From: Magicicada septendecula
Lineage: Eukaryota; Arthropoda; Insecta; Hemiptera; Cicadidae
Direction: 5' to 3'
DNA: 64,000 bases
Assembly: GCA_034769895.1 (NCBI GenBank)
Contig: CM068367.1
Coordinates: 706,708,885-706,772,884 of the forward strand
The position numbers and the translations under genes are program-made. The notes under the pieces are model-generated. The model was given only the letters and a program-made list of their open reading frames with translations, was not told the DNA's origin and made no database searches. Within the stretch, counting starts at the first letter, position 1. Every line of letters starts with the position of its first letter. Shown piece by piece: positions 1 to 10,709 of this stretch.

Positions 1-205
1 ATTTATCATATTATTCACCAGTATAGTAGTTAAAGCTGTTCAATATTCATTTTAAATTCTTCTTAGTTCCGTGCTGTCAATTAATTATTCTTTAGCATAC
101 GTATTTTACTATTTTTAATTCACTCCCATTTACTTCTGCAATTAAACACTGAATCTCCTCCTTATCATACATTGTATGGCATATTCTTCCTTCATCTAAC
201 TCATT
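1..205 (-). pseudogene. Protease remnant, N-terminal part (unit 1, cut by window start)
   Basis: Contains the EVNGSEL strand (205-92) and, in another frame, LIDSTELRRI (84-55) and the flap-like segment (39 downward). The rest lies outside the window. Confidence 0.48.
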
Positions 206-471
206 TTTAACCCTTCTTTCTCTTTTTTTATGTTTATTAGTTTAAAATAATTTCTTCTGAATTATATAGTAAGGTGTTCTTATTTATTTTGAATTTTGTG
301 GTTTTTTAAATTGATTCCACATAATTTCTCTGAAGTATCGTGTAATTAGTTTATTTCATTTAATAGTTAGTTTAATATATTTTAATTAGTTTCTCATTAT
401 TTTCCTTTGATTTGCTTGATTCTGTATCCATAAAATCCATCCCTTTTCTCTATATTCTGTTTGGAATCTGT
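206..471 (-). other. Gag-protease spacer (unit 1)
   Basis: 266 bp between the gag stop and the protease remnant on the minus strand. It contains only short frames (22 codons from an ATG near 442 and ~28 codons from an ATG near 330) broken by stops. It may be decayed capsid, nucleocapsid or protease leader; no motif is recognisable. All units have the equivalent segment. Confidence 0.5.
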
Positions 472-1800
472 TTAACCGTGGTCCATTATTTCCTCTGTAC
501 TGATTGTTCGGATTTCTCTAGCGTGTACAATTATTTCCGTCCTTGTGACGTGTCTCACTATCATCTGGTTCTTCCATCTTATCGCTATAAAATTTTCATT
601 TATGCTAAAGTTTACCATCGTCTTTCGAACTGATTCTTCCGTACTGTTTCTTAATCGTTCGAATGGTTCATACATAATCTCCATAAGTCCTCCATGCTCC
701 TCGGTTAGTTTTGGCTTTTTCGGTCCTTCTACTCTATCTGGGAACTCAATTGTGGTTCGTTTAGAGTTTCTTAATTGCCTTACTTCTCTTGGTTTCGTAA
801 TTGGTATATTATGCAGCTTAACTAATCCCCCTTTAATCATCTCCAATCCTTCCCGTGTATTCATTAATTTCCTTTGACGTTTTTGCCTTATTTTCATTGT
901 CTTCATTTCATTGTTAACCCGCTCTATTCTTCCGGCTATGTTGATTCGTACTTTGTTTAATTTTTCTTGGGTTTTTGCTTGTATCTCCTTTACTCTAGTA
1001 TCGTTATGGTTTCCTATTTGGTTTATTTTGGCCTCTACTTCCACTCTGAGTTGTATGATGGTTTCATCTGTCTTTTCTAGACCTACCTTAGTTTTAGTTA
1101 TTTGCTGTCTTACTTCCTCTTCATAATCATCCACCCTTTTGCTAAGTGTTTCATTGACATTTATAATCCTTTCATTGATGACTTCCCTCAACGCTTGGTT
1201 TTGTTCATTGATGATTTGCCGCAACTCCTTATTATTGTTTTCAATTCTTTTGTCTCTTTGTTTGTTATTTTCCTGAATCTGCTTTAAGCTCTCATAGTTC
1301 CTGTTAAGCCTTTCGTTAATTTGGTTTAATCTTTCATTTATCAGCCAGTTATTCTCATCAGTTTCCTCTTTATTTTTGTCAAACTTCTCATTCATTAGTT
1401 TGATTAAATTCTCACTCAAAATTTCGTTTTGTTTCTTTGAGTTTTCGTTAATACTGTCTATTTTATTTTCTAGCTTTTCTGAATTTTCATTTGTACTGTC
1501 TATTTTATTTTCTAGCTTTTCTGAATTTTCGTCAAATTTTTTATTTAATTAATTCCTCCTTCTGTTTCTTGGAATCTTCTTTAATACTGTCTATTTTCTC
1601 ATTAGTTTGTTTATTTTGTTCTCCATTCTACTCATTAATTCCATTAATTTTTCCCAATTTATTCCTCCTCTGGCTTCCTCTTTATCGCCCGCCTGTTGTT
1701 CCATTTCGGTGTCTGTAACTACCTCTGCTTCTTCTTCCCGTCTATCTTCGTCCGTTTTTTGGTCCTTCGCTATCCTTTTAGAAACACCTCTCGTATGCAT
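472..1800 (-). pseudogene. Broken gag-like ORF (unit 1)
   Basis: Two frame changes. A C is missing near 1620 (TTGTTCTCC against TTGTTCCTCC), ending the N-terminal frame soon after. A TTAA duplication near 1550-1555 breaks the frame again. The C-terminal ~315 codons remain open but start without an ATG. Residue 405 is Ile, shared with unit 2. Confidence 0.7.
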
Positions 1801-1828
1801 TCCTGTGCCTCTAATAGTTGCCTGCTCC

Positions 1829-1868
1829 AGTTAAGTAATAGCGATATAGTCGATTTTTTTACTTAACT
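1829..1868 (-). other. Leader stem-loop between primer site and gag start (unit 1)
   Basis: AGTTAAGTAA (1829-1838) and TTACTTAACT (1859-1868) are perfect reverse complements around a 20-base loop. The element lies entirely within the ~90-bp leader and recurs at the same place in every unit. Leader hairpins in retroelements often serve RNA packaging or dimerisation; that role here is only a suggestion. Confidence 0.6.
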
Positions 1869-1870
1869 AA

Positions 1871-1890
1871 AGCCCACTTGTTGAGCGCCA
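1871..1890 (-). promoter_or_regulatory. Primer-binding-site-like sequence (unit 1, copy 1)
   Basis: On the minus strand it begins TGGCGCTCAAC just inside the LTR-like edge and ~70 bp before the gag ATG. In group B units it reads TGGCGCTCAACGAGTGGGC. This resembles the complement of the 3' end of tRNA-Lys (TGGCGCCCAACGTGGGGC from memory), the usual primer of many Ty3/gypsy elements. The match is imperfect, so priming by this sequence is inferred. Confidence 0.5.
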
Positions 1891-2134
1891 ATTTGTTACA
1901 AATCAAATGAGACTCCTTATACTCTTCGAAACTCTCGCCTAATTAAGCTCCACTGTTGGGTTTGCCAATTTGTTACAAATCAAATGTGTATGTAACTTGT
2001 GCAACACCGTTACGGGTTTATCGTTATTTCAGCCCTATGTTATGAGCGTCAATTTATAATAAATGATGTGTTGTTATTTATTTAATTAGATGAAGATCAA
2101 AAGCTCCACTGTGGAATGCGTCAATCTGTAATAT
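1871..2134 (-). repeat. Four degenerate copies of the LTR-end/primer-site junction (unit 1)
   Basis: On the plus strand, four blocks start at 1871, 1946, 2031 and 2102 (spacing 75, 85 and 71 bp). Each has the pattern AGCYCNAC-GTT-G-GCGCCA-ATTTGTTACAAAT in progressively weaker form. Copies 1 and 2 share an exact 20-plus-base stretch from GCCAATTTG through ATCAAATG. Copies 3 (GAGCGTCAATTTATAATAAAT) and 4 (ATGCGTCAATCTGTAATAT) are diverged. Every full unit has the set; unit 10 has the first three. Confidence 0.65.
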
Positions 2135-4118
2135 TTTGCTGTAGATGAGATCTCCTGCAAATCAACGTTAATTTATTTATAAAATTATTTATTAAGTGGT
2201 TGATATTATTCGGTTGTTGATCATAGACCTGTGTTAAGTAGTTATCAAGTGTTTTAGCGAGAGAAAACGCTATATTACAGTTATTATAGTGATTAATTCA
2301 GTATTTTTCTCCAACCCTAGTCAGTATGTATTATCTAAATTGAAAAGAGTGGAGAGAGTAAGTTAGTTCTCTATTCTCCCGTATTCACCAGCTGTCTGCA
2401 AACGAGCGCTGTTATTGGCGATTGACCCATTATTATAGGTTAAGTCGTTCCACTTGATGCTTTTGTCACTTTCTTTCTCTGTAAAATACACCCTATGCAA
2501 AATACAATAATTATTCTACAATAACACAAAATCGTCAAATACAAGAAGGGTTCTTTGTTTTATATAATTTTAAAATTCCCATAGTTGCTTTCTCCTGCTA
2601 TTAATACATCATATCGATCACACAATACAGAATCGATTTGTTGTTGAACTCGTGTTTTAGATGTTACAATTTAATTATAATTTTCAGTTTGTCTTTTATC
2701 TCAGGGTACATGTAGTTCTTTTAACTATTAGTAAGGTCAGGTAATGCAAATTCAGGTTACTAGGTATTACAATTTAATTTAAAATCTTATTATATAAAGT
2801 ATTAACATAAGTAGGTTTTTTTACCAAACGTTTACAAGATACTCGTTCAGGCAGTATTCCACTAACGATGACAGATAGCCGAGTGATGAAGAATGACTTG
2901 AATATATCCACCTCCAGTTTCTCAATAAAAGTTGGTGTTAGTGTCCCAGGATGTAATGGAAAGTTCAGTTCTTGATCTTCGCTGATTTTTCGTTTCTGGT
3001 GGTCACAGGTCCCGATGGAATTAGTGTAGTATTAAGTTCTTGCTCTGTTGTTAAAAGTGAGGTTCTGTATGTAAATTTAATTCTCTTTATTATTTTGTTG
3101 TATGGTATTTATTCACTTCGACTTCTCCAGGTCTGGGTTATCTTCATTTATTTATTGTTTCCATTATTACTCATTTGACGGTAGGTTTAGTTAATTTATT
3201 CTTTAGATTTTTGATTTGAATTTTGTTGATAGGTATTTTATATTCTCGAAGTGATAGTCTCGGAAGTCGTCCAATCCGTCTTTTTAATCAGTTATTATAT
3301 ATTAATTTGGATTGATAATAATTTTATTCATTATGTCTCTTGGTTTTTTCGAGATTTATAACGACTGAACTCTCCTCGTTCATCTATAACAATTGAATGT
3401 TATTGAATAAACAACATTTCTTGCATATTATCTTTTTTGTTAATTAATAGTTATTAGAATTTACTAAGCAGTTTATTCTTCAGATTTCTCTTTTTTCTCG
3501 ATTCATGGAACTGAACTGTCCTCATTTATATATAACAATTGAATGTCCAAATCAACAAGATATCTTGCATTTTGTTGCCCTAACAACCATCTTCCTCTTA
3601 TGTTATTGGATAATATTTGTTATCCTAGAGCCGTAATTAGGAAATATTCTTACATTTATTTAATAAAATACTCCCTTATTATAATTACATTAAATCACAT
3701 AAAAGTTTCACTTAATCTGCCTTATTAAATCGTATACATTTTACTACATTTTCTTCTTAATCAACTTATTTTAAAAGGTATTATTTTCCTTTTACAAAAT
3801 ACTAAATTTAGGCCTATTGGTTTTATTACATGTGTTATAATTTTTTGTTTTTAATTTAATTTTTCTGACCTGACCTACTGTACAAAGAGTCACTGGCTTA
3901 TGGCCAATTATTCCAATTTTAATTTTCTGATTTCAATTTATTATTATTATTTAGCTTATGATTGAATCCTTCATTGGTTTTTAACATAATCATAATGACC
4001 ACTTGACAATTCATTAACAATTATTGTCTTCCTGGCCAAGTTTACAAATTATTTTAAGACATCTTCACTAATTATTCAAAGTAAATTCACTTAACATGAT
4101 ACCATATATAATAAATAC

Positions 4119-4146
4119 ACTTGTATTTAATTACTTAAATACAAGT
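4119..4146. other. Perfect 12-bp hairpin in the LTR-like block (unit 1)
   Basis: ACTTGTATTTAA and TTAAATACAAGT are exact reverse complements separated by TTAC. The copies TTAACATGA at 4091-4099 and 4147-4155 flank it as direct repeats. It is intact by eye in the full-length units except unit 9. Function unknown. Confidence 0.75.
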
Positions 4147-4425
4147 TTAACATGAATGAAATTAGTATCCATTACTTAATACTTTCTTAAAGCAATCGCT
4201 TCACACCTGCTACATACAAAACACAAAATAAATATCATGTAAACACAATATCATGATAAAGCACAACAACAGGTACATCTTAATAAAACATTAAATATTA
4301 ATTAAACAGTCTATTATATTCAAACTCATCCACAGTCAACTCATCTCCTTAGACACAGTGTTTATAGTTTATCTTACACTGATCACTCCATATTTTATAT
4401 TTAGATACATTTTTTCTATTTTATT

Positions 4426-4445
4426 ACCTAGTAACCTTACTAGGT
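4426..4445. other. 9-bp inverted repeat near the LTR 5' edge (unit 1)
   Basis: ACCTAGTAACCTTACTAGGT: nine-base arms around CC. It is present in each full-length unit. It may be a protein-binding palindrome or chance in AT-rich DNA. Confidence 0.6.
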
Positions 4446-4536
4446 GTCACCAATACATTTTTTGGGTGAGATTGGCCCTCTTGACCTTAATTATGGCATA
4501 CCTTGGGCATTGTGTGAGTTTCTATGGACAAAGTGT

Positions 4537-4577
4537 TTATGTAACGTTTGTGACCTTAACTTTGTTACGTTACATAA
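4537..4577. other. 10-bp inverted repeat at the LTR 5' edge (unit 1)
   Basis: TTATGTAACG (4537-4546) and CGTTACATAA (4568-4577) are exact reverse complements, and the distal arm abuts the proposed LTR terminus. Unit 10 has lost the inner arm because its deletion breakpoint falls between them. Confidence 0.65.
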
Positions 4578-4579
4578 TA

Positions 4580-4589
4580 CTCCCCCTCC
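4580..4589 (-). promoter_or_regulatory. Polypurine tract (unit 1)
   Basis: Minus-strand GGAGGGGGAG is immediately followed by TATTATGTAACG, the proposed LTR 5' edge. G-rich tracts at this position prime plus-strand DNA synthesis in LTR retroelements. It is unchanged in all units and is by far the most G-rich stretch of the unit. Confidence 0.6.
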
Positions 4590-5064
4590 AGAATAAGTTT
4601 ATTTTAGCTGAATATAGTTAGTTGAAATAAACTTATAGTTTCTTCATGCCTTGGAATATTTATGTGATAAAATTATCAATTTATAATGGTTTCAGTTTTT
4701 TATTGTTTCTGCTTTAGTACGCAATTCAATGGGTTCTTTGGGGTTTATTTCTCTTTCTATTCCTTAAACTTTTAATTGCACCGGAAAACTGTGTTGACAC
4801 TCATTGTATATCTGGTCATTAATTCTCTACTGGTACCTCCCTCAGTTGTAGACCTGTCCTTTTCTCTGGAACTCATAACTTTTCTAGCTTATTACGCCAT
4901 CATTTCTTATTATCATATTTATATTTAATTACCTCGCTTGGTGTATAATCCCTAAAATACTATATTTCCCTAACATTTTTCCCTAATATCATAGCTGGTA
5001 CGGAATCAGAGGGGCACTATTGGCTTCCATTACTCTGCTGTTTCCCTAACTATATCTTCTGAGA
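4590..5064 (-). other. Decayed region between protease remnant and polypurine tract (unit 1)
   Basis: ~475 bp with many stops in all frames. RT, RNase H and integrase would need about 3 kb here and are absent. Short open pieces (for example ISEDIVRETAE and INPKEPIELRTKAET) might be pol scraps but cannot be assigned. The equivalent segment of unit 4 is the target of the Penelope-like insertion. Confidence 0.5.
4593..4636. other. Inverted repeat just upstream of the polypurine tract (unit 1)
   Basis: ATAAGTTTATTT and AAATAAACTTAT pair over 12 bp in unit 1 and over 10 bp in the other units (GAAGAAG replaces GAATAAG). It lies in the internal region directly preceding the polypurine tract on the minus strand. 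Confidence 0.65.
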
Positions 5065-5455
5065 TCAGAGGAACTTCATCTCTGTCCAGAAAAAAAAAAT
5101 AAACGTTGCACTATCACAACACAATACATATAATTATTACCTATAAGGTAGCTCCTTCGCTACAAACTTATATTCAAGGGATGATTACTATTATTTCTGA
5201 GGTATCCTAATACTTTTCTTAACTTATTTATCTCGTTGTTCTGTAGTTCCATTTATCATATTATTCACCAGTATAGTAGTTAAAGCTGTTCAATATTCAT
5301 TTTAAATTCTTCTTAGTTCCGTGCTGTCAATTAATTATTCTTTAGCATACGTATTTTACTATTTTTAATTCACTCCCATTTACTTCTGCAATTAAACACT
5401 GAATCTCCTCCTTATCATACATTGTATGGCATATTCTTCCTTCATCTAACTCATT
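5065..5455 (-). pseudogene. Retroviral-type aspartic protease remnant (units 1/2, reference)
   Basis: Downstream of gag the minus strand reads, in one frame with stops, ...EEIQCLIAEVNGSELKIV; then after a frame change LIDSTELRRI, TTILVNNMINGTTEQR, KSIRIPQ, LEYKFVAKELPY and DSATFIF. The order and spacing fit a Ty3/gypsy protease: strand with EVNG, active-site LIDS/T, E-L-I, a flap with GTTEQR in place of GATG, then the F-V-K-E-L strand. The usual DTG/DSG is altered to DST and at least five in-frame stops interrupt it, so it is dead. The call rests on motif pattern read by eye, not a profile search. About 450 bp between this and the polypurine tract holds no RT or integrase motif I can recognise. 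Confidence 0.5.
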
Positions 5456-5722
5456 TTTAACCCTTCTTTCTCTTTTTTTACGTTTATTAGTTTAAAATAA
5501 TTTCTTCTGAATTATATAGTAAGGTGTTCTTATTTATTTTTGAATTTTGTGGTTTTTTAAATTGATTCCACATAATTTCTCTGAAGTATCGTGTAATTAG
5601 TTTATTTCATTTAATAGTTAGTTTAATATATTTTAATTAGTTTCTCATTATTTTCCTTTGATTTGCTTGATTCTGTATCCATAAAATCCATCCCTTTTCT
5701 CTATATTCTGTTTGGAATCTGT

Positions 5723-7052
5723 TTAACCGTGGTCCATTATTTCCTCTGTACTGATTGTTCGGATTTCTCTAGCGTGTACAATTATTTCCGTCCTTGTGAC
5801 GTGTCTCACTATCATCTGGTTCTTCCATCTTATCGCTATAAAATTTTCATTTATGCTAAAGTTTACCATCGTCTTTCGAACTGATTCTTCCGTACTGTTT
5901 CTTAATCGTTCGAATGGTTCATACATAATCTCCATAAGTCCTCCATGCTCCTCGGTTAGTTTTGGCTTTTTCGGTCCTTCTACTCTATCTGGGAACTCAA
6001 TTGTGGTTCGTTTAGAGTTTCTTAATTGCCTTACTTCTCTTGGTTTCGTAATTGGTATATTATGCAGCTTAACTAATCCCCCTTTAATCATCTCCAATCC
6101 TTCCCGTGTATTCATTAATTTCCTTTGACGTTTTTGCCTTATTTTCATTGTCTTCATTTCATTGTTAACCCGCTCTATTCTTCCGGCTATGTTGATTCGT
6201 ACTTTGTTTAATTTTTCTTGGGTTTTTGCTTGTATCTCCTTTACTCTAGTATCGTTATGGTTTCCTATTTGGTTTATTTTGGCCTCTACTTCCACTCTGA
6301 GTTGTATGATGGTTTCATCTGTCTTTTCTAGACCTACCTTAGTTTTAGTTATTTGCTGTCTTACTTCCTCTTCATAATCATCCACCCTTTTGCTAAGTGT
6401 TTCATTGCATTTATAATCCTTTCATTGATGACTTCCCTCAACGCTTGGTTTTGTTCATTGATGATTTGCCGCAACTCCTTATTATTGTTTTCAATTCTTT
6501 TGTCTCTTTGTTTGTTATTTTCCTGAATCTGCTTTAAGCTCTCATAGTTCCTGTTAAGCCTTTCGTTAATTTGGTTTAATCTTTCATTTATCAGCCAGTT
6601 ATTCTCATCAGTTTCCTCTTTATTTTTGTCAAACTTCTCATTCATTAGTTTGATTAAATTCTCACTCAAAATTTCGTTTTGTTTCTTTGAGTTTTCGTTA
6701 ATACTGTCTATTTTATTTTCTAGCTTTTCTGAATTTTCATTTGTACTGTCTATTTTATTTTCTAACTTTTCTGAATTTTCGTCAAATTTTTTATTTAATT
6801 AATTCCTCCTTCTGTTTCTTGGAATCTTCTTTAATACTGTCTATTTTCTCATTAGTTTGTTTATTTTGTTCCTCCATTCTACTCATTAATTCCATTAATG
6901 TTTCCCAATTTATTCCTCCTCTGGCTTCCTCTTTATCGCCCGCCTGTTGTTCCATTTCGGTGTCTGTAACTACCTCTGCTTCTTCTTCCCGTCTATCTTC
7001 GTCCGTTTTTTTGGTCCTTCGCTATCCTCTTAGAAACACCTCTCGTATGCAT
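5723..7052 (-). pseudogene. Broken gag-like ORF (unit 2)
   Basis: The most damaged copy. There is an extra T in the T-run near 7006-7012, the group A TTAA insertion near 6797-6804, and a missing A near 6407-6410 (CATTGCATTT against CATTGACATTT). The reading is split into fragments of about 220 and 102 codons plus an N-terminal piece. Confidence 0.72.
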
Positions 7053-7145
7053 TCCTGTGCCTCTAATAGTTGCCTGCTCCAGTTAAGTAATAGCGATATA
7101 GTCGATTTTTTTACTTAACTAAAGCCCACTTGTTGAGCGCCAATT

Positions 7146-9833
7146 TGTTACAAATCAAATGAGACTCCTTATACTCTTCGAAACTCTCGCCTAATTAAGC
7201 TCCACTGTTGGGTTTGCCAATTTGTTACAAATCAAATGTGTATGTAACTTGTGCAACACCGTTACGGGTTTATCGTTATTTCAGCCCTATGTTATGAACG
7301 TCAATTTATAATAAATGATGTGTTGTTATTTATTTAATTAGATGAAGATCAAAAGCTCCGCTGTGGAATGCGTCAATCTGTAATATTTTGCTGTAGATGA
7401 GATCTCCTGCAAATCAACGTTAATTTATTTATAAAATTATTTATTAAGTGGTTGATATTATTCGGTTGTTGATCATAGACCTGTGTTAAGTAGTTATCAA
7501 GTGTTTTAGCGAGAGAAAACGCTATATAATACAGTTATTATAGTGAATAATTCAGTATTTTTCTCCAACCCTAGTCAGTATGTATTATCTAAATTGAAAA
7601 GAGTGGAGAGAGTAAGTTAGTTCTCTATTCTCCCGTATTCACCAGCTGTCTGCAAACGAGCGCTGTTATTGGCGATTGACCCATTATTATAGGTTAAGTC
7701 GTTCCACTTGATGCTTTTGTCACTTTCTTTCTCTGTAAAATACACCCTATGCAAAATACAATAATTATTCTACAATAACACAAAATCGTCAAATACAAGA
7801 AGGGTTCTTTATTTTATATAATTTTAAAAATCCCATAGTTGCTTTCTCCTGCTATTAATACATCATGTCGATCACACAATACAGAATCGATTTGTTGTTG
7901 ATCTCGTGTTTTAGATGTTACAATTTAATTATAATTTTCAGTTTGTCTTTTATCTCAGGGTACATGTAGTTCTTTTAACTATTAGTAAGGTCAGGTAATG
8001 CAAATTCAGGTTACTAGGTATTACAATTTAATTTAAAATCTTATTATATAAAGTATTAACATAAGTAGGTTTTTTTACCAAACGTTTACAAGATACTCGT
8101 TCAGGCAGTATTCCACTAACGATGACAGATAGCCGAGTGATGAAGAATGACTTGAATATATCCACCTCCAGTTTCTCAATAAAAGTTGGTGTTAGTGTCC
8201 CAGGATGTAATGGAAAGTTCAGTTCTTGATCTTCGCTGATTTTTCGTTTCTGGTGGTCACAGGTCCCGATGGAATTAGTGTAGTATTAAGTTCTTGCTCT
8301 GTTGTTAAAAGTGAGGTTCTGTATGTAAATTTAATTCTCTTTATTTTTTTGTTGTATGGTATTTATTCACTTCGACTTCTCCAGGTCTGGGTTATCTTCA
8401 TTTATTTATTGTTTCCATTATTACTCATTTGACGGTAGGTTTAGTTAATTTATTCTTTAGATTTTTGATTTGAATTTTGTTGATAGGTATTTTATATTCT
8501 CGAAGTGATAGTCTCGGAAGTCGTCCAATCCGTCTTTTTAATCAGTTATTATATATTAATTTGGATTGATAATAATTTTATTCATTATGTCTCTTGGTTT
8601 TTTCGAGATTTATAACGACTGAACTCTCCTCGTTCATCTATAACAATTGAATGTTATTGAATAAACAACATTTCTTGCATATTATCTTTTTTGTTAATTA
8701 ATAGTTATTAGAATTTACTAAGCAGTTTATTCTTCAGATATCTCTTTTTTCTCGATTCATGGAACTGAACTGTCCTCATTTATATATAACAATTGAATGT
8801 CCAAATCAACAAGATATCTTGCATTTTGTTGCCCTAACAACCATCTTCCTCTTATGTTATTGGATAATATTTGTTATCCTAGAGCCGTAATTAGGAAATA
8901 TTCTTACATTTATTTAATAAAATACTCCCTTATTATAATTACATTAAATCACATAAAAGTTTCACTTAATCTGCCTTATTAAATCGTATACATTTTACTA
9001 CATTTTCTTCTTAATCAACTTATTTTAAAAGGTATTATTTTCCTTTTACAAAATACTAAATTTAGGCCTATTGGTTTTATTACATGTGTTATAATTTTTT
9101 GTTTTTAATTTAATTTTTCTGACCTGACCTACTGTACAAAGAGTCACTGGCTTATGGCCAATTATTCCAATTTTAATTTCCTGATTTCAATTTATTATTA
9201 TTATTTAGCTTATGATTGAATCCTTCATTGGTTTTTAACATAATCATAATGACCACTTGACAATTCATTAACAATTATTGTCTTCCTGGCCAAGTTTACA
9301 AATTATTTTAAGACATCTTCACTAATTATTCAAAGTAAATTCACTTAACATGATACCATATATAATAAATACACTTGTATTTAATTACTTAAATACAAGT
9401 TTAACATGAATGAAATTAGTATCCATTACTTAATACTTTCTTAAAGCAATCGCTTCACACCTGCTACATACAAAACACAAAATAAATATCATGTAAACAC
9501 AATATCATGATAAAGCACAACAACAGGTACATCTTAATAAAACATTAAATATTAATTAAACAGTCTATTATATTCAAACTCATCCACAGTCAACTCATCT
9601 CCTTAGACACAGTGTTTATAGTTTATCTTACACTGATCACTCCATATTTTATATTTAGATACATTTTTTCTATTTTATTACCTAGTAACCTTACTAGGTG
9701 TCACCAATACATTTTTTGGGTGAGATTGGCCCTCTTGACCTTAATTATGGCATACCTTGGGCATTGTTTGAGTTTCTATGGACAAAGTGTTTATGTAACG
9801 TTTGTGACCTTAACTTTGTTACGTTACATAATA
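7146..9833 (-). repeat. LTR-like block (unit 2)
   Basis: Bounded by the polypurine tract at 9834-9843 and the primer-site-like junction ending at 7142. It contains the same hairpins and degenerate junction copies as unit 1. No gene is seen in it. Confidence 0.55.
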
Positions 9834-10318
9834 CTCCCCCTCCAGAAGAAGTTTATTTCAGCTGAATATAGTTAGTTGAAATAAACTTATAGTTTCTTCA
9901 TGCCTTGGAATATTTATTTGATAAAATTATCAATTTATAATGGTTTCAGTTTTTTATTGTTTCTGCTTTAGTACGCAATTCAATGGGTTCTTTGGGGTTT
10001 ATTTCTCTTTCTATTCCTTAAACTTTTAATTGCACCGGAAAACTGTGTTGACACTCATTGTATATCTGGTCATTAATTCTCTACTGGTACCTCCCTCAGT
10101 TGTAGACCTGTCCTTTTCTCTGGAACTCATAACTTTTCTAGCTTATTACGCCATCATTTCTTATTATCATATTTATATTTAATTACCTCGCTTGGTGTAT
10201 AATCCCTAAAATACTATATTTCCCTAACATTTTTCCCTAATATCATAGCTGGTACGGAATCAGTGGGGCACTATTGGCTTCCATTACTCTGCTGTTTCCC
10301 TAACTATATCTTCTGAGA

Positions 10319-10709
10319 TCAGAGGAACTTCATCTCTGTCCAGAAAAAAAAAATAAACGTTGCACTATCACAACACAATACATATAATTATTACCTATAA
10401 GGTAGCTCCTTCGCTACAAACTTATATTCAAGGGATGATTACTATTATTTCTGAGGTATCCTAATACTTTTCTTAACTTATTTATCTCGTTGTTCTGTAG
10501 TTCCATTTATCATATTATTCACCAGTATAGTAGTTAAAGCTGTTCAATATTCATTTTAAATTCTTCTTAGTTCCGTGCTGTCAATTAATTATTCTTTAGC
10601 ATACGTATTTTACTATTTTTAATTCACTCCCATTTACTTCTGCAATTAAACACTGAATCTCCTCCTTATCATACATTGTATGGCATATTCTTCCTTCATC
10701 TAACTCATT
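10319..10709 (-). pseudogene. Protease remnant (units 2/3)
   Basis: Same frames and stops as the copy at 5065-5455, with a 10-base A-tract before the final segment. Confidence 0.48.

Larger units (their letters stand above)
1894..4579 (-). repeat. LTR-like block, 2.69 kb (unit 1, reference)
   Basis: Boundaries are inferred, not matched between two copies of one element. On the minus strand the 5' edge reads TATTATGTAACG directly after the polypurine tract GGAGGGGGAG (4589-4580). The 3' edge reads TGTAACA followed by AAT and the primer-site-like TGGCGCTCAAC (1890 downward). No convincing ORF lies inside; the longest plus-strand frames (61-87 codons) are AT-rich and unsupported. Seen in the block: a perfect 12-bp hairpin at 4119-4146, inverted repeats at 4426-4445 and 4537-4577, and three further primer-site-like copies. 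Promoter and poly(A) signals should lie here but I cannot place them. Confidence 0.55.
1..5250 (-). repeat. Array unit 1 (group A)
   Basis: 5,250 bp. Group A markers are the TTAA insertion in gag near 1550-1555, CATTATGTCTC near 3331 and GTAGTATTAAG near 3027. It shares the Ile variant of the gag codon equivalent to residue 405 with unit 2 only. The hairpin arms at 4593-4604 and 4625-4636 are 12 bp here, against 10 bp in other units. Confidence 0.95.
5251..10504 (-). repeat. Array unit 2 (group A)
   Basis: 5,254 bp. It is closest to unit 1 and carries the most damaged gag copy, with three separate frame changes. The LTR-like block is full length. Confidence 0.95.

Noticed and set aside
545-877. 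Plus-strand frames of 61-155 codons repeated in every unit (for example 545-877, 911-1126, 17132-17587)
   Set aside because: They are antisense images of the gag-like coiled coil: Ser/Phe/Leu-rich because Glu/Lys/Asn codons are read backwards. Several begin at non-ATG codons.
1905-1970. ATGAGACTC near 1908, resembling the anticodon arm of tRNA-Lys upstream of primer-site copy 2
   Set aside because: Only nine bases match, spacing to the CCA differs from a tRNA by about nine bases, and no 5' half is present. Probably chance.
4358-4621. 87-codon hydrophobic plus-strand frame in the LTR-like block, plus 61- and 68-codon frames near 3543 and 2972
   Set aside because: The 87-codon frame starts at GTG and runs through the LTR edge and polypurine tract, against element orientation. 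Conservation between recent copies is not evidence of selection, and the 68-codon frame is broken by a 1-bp deletion in units 7-9, 11 and 12.
4950-4986. Three CCCTAA hexamers (telomere-like) in 37 bp
   Set aside because: Irregular spacing, only three copies, different flanks, and present in every unit. Not a telomeric repeat.
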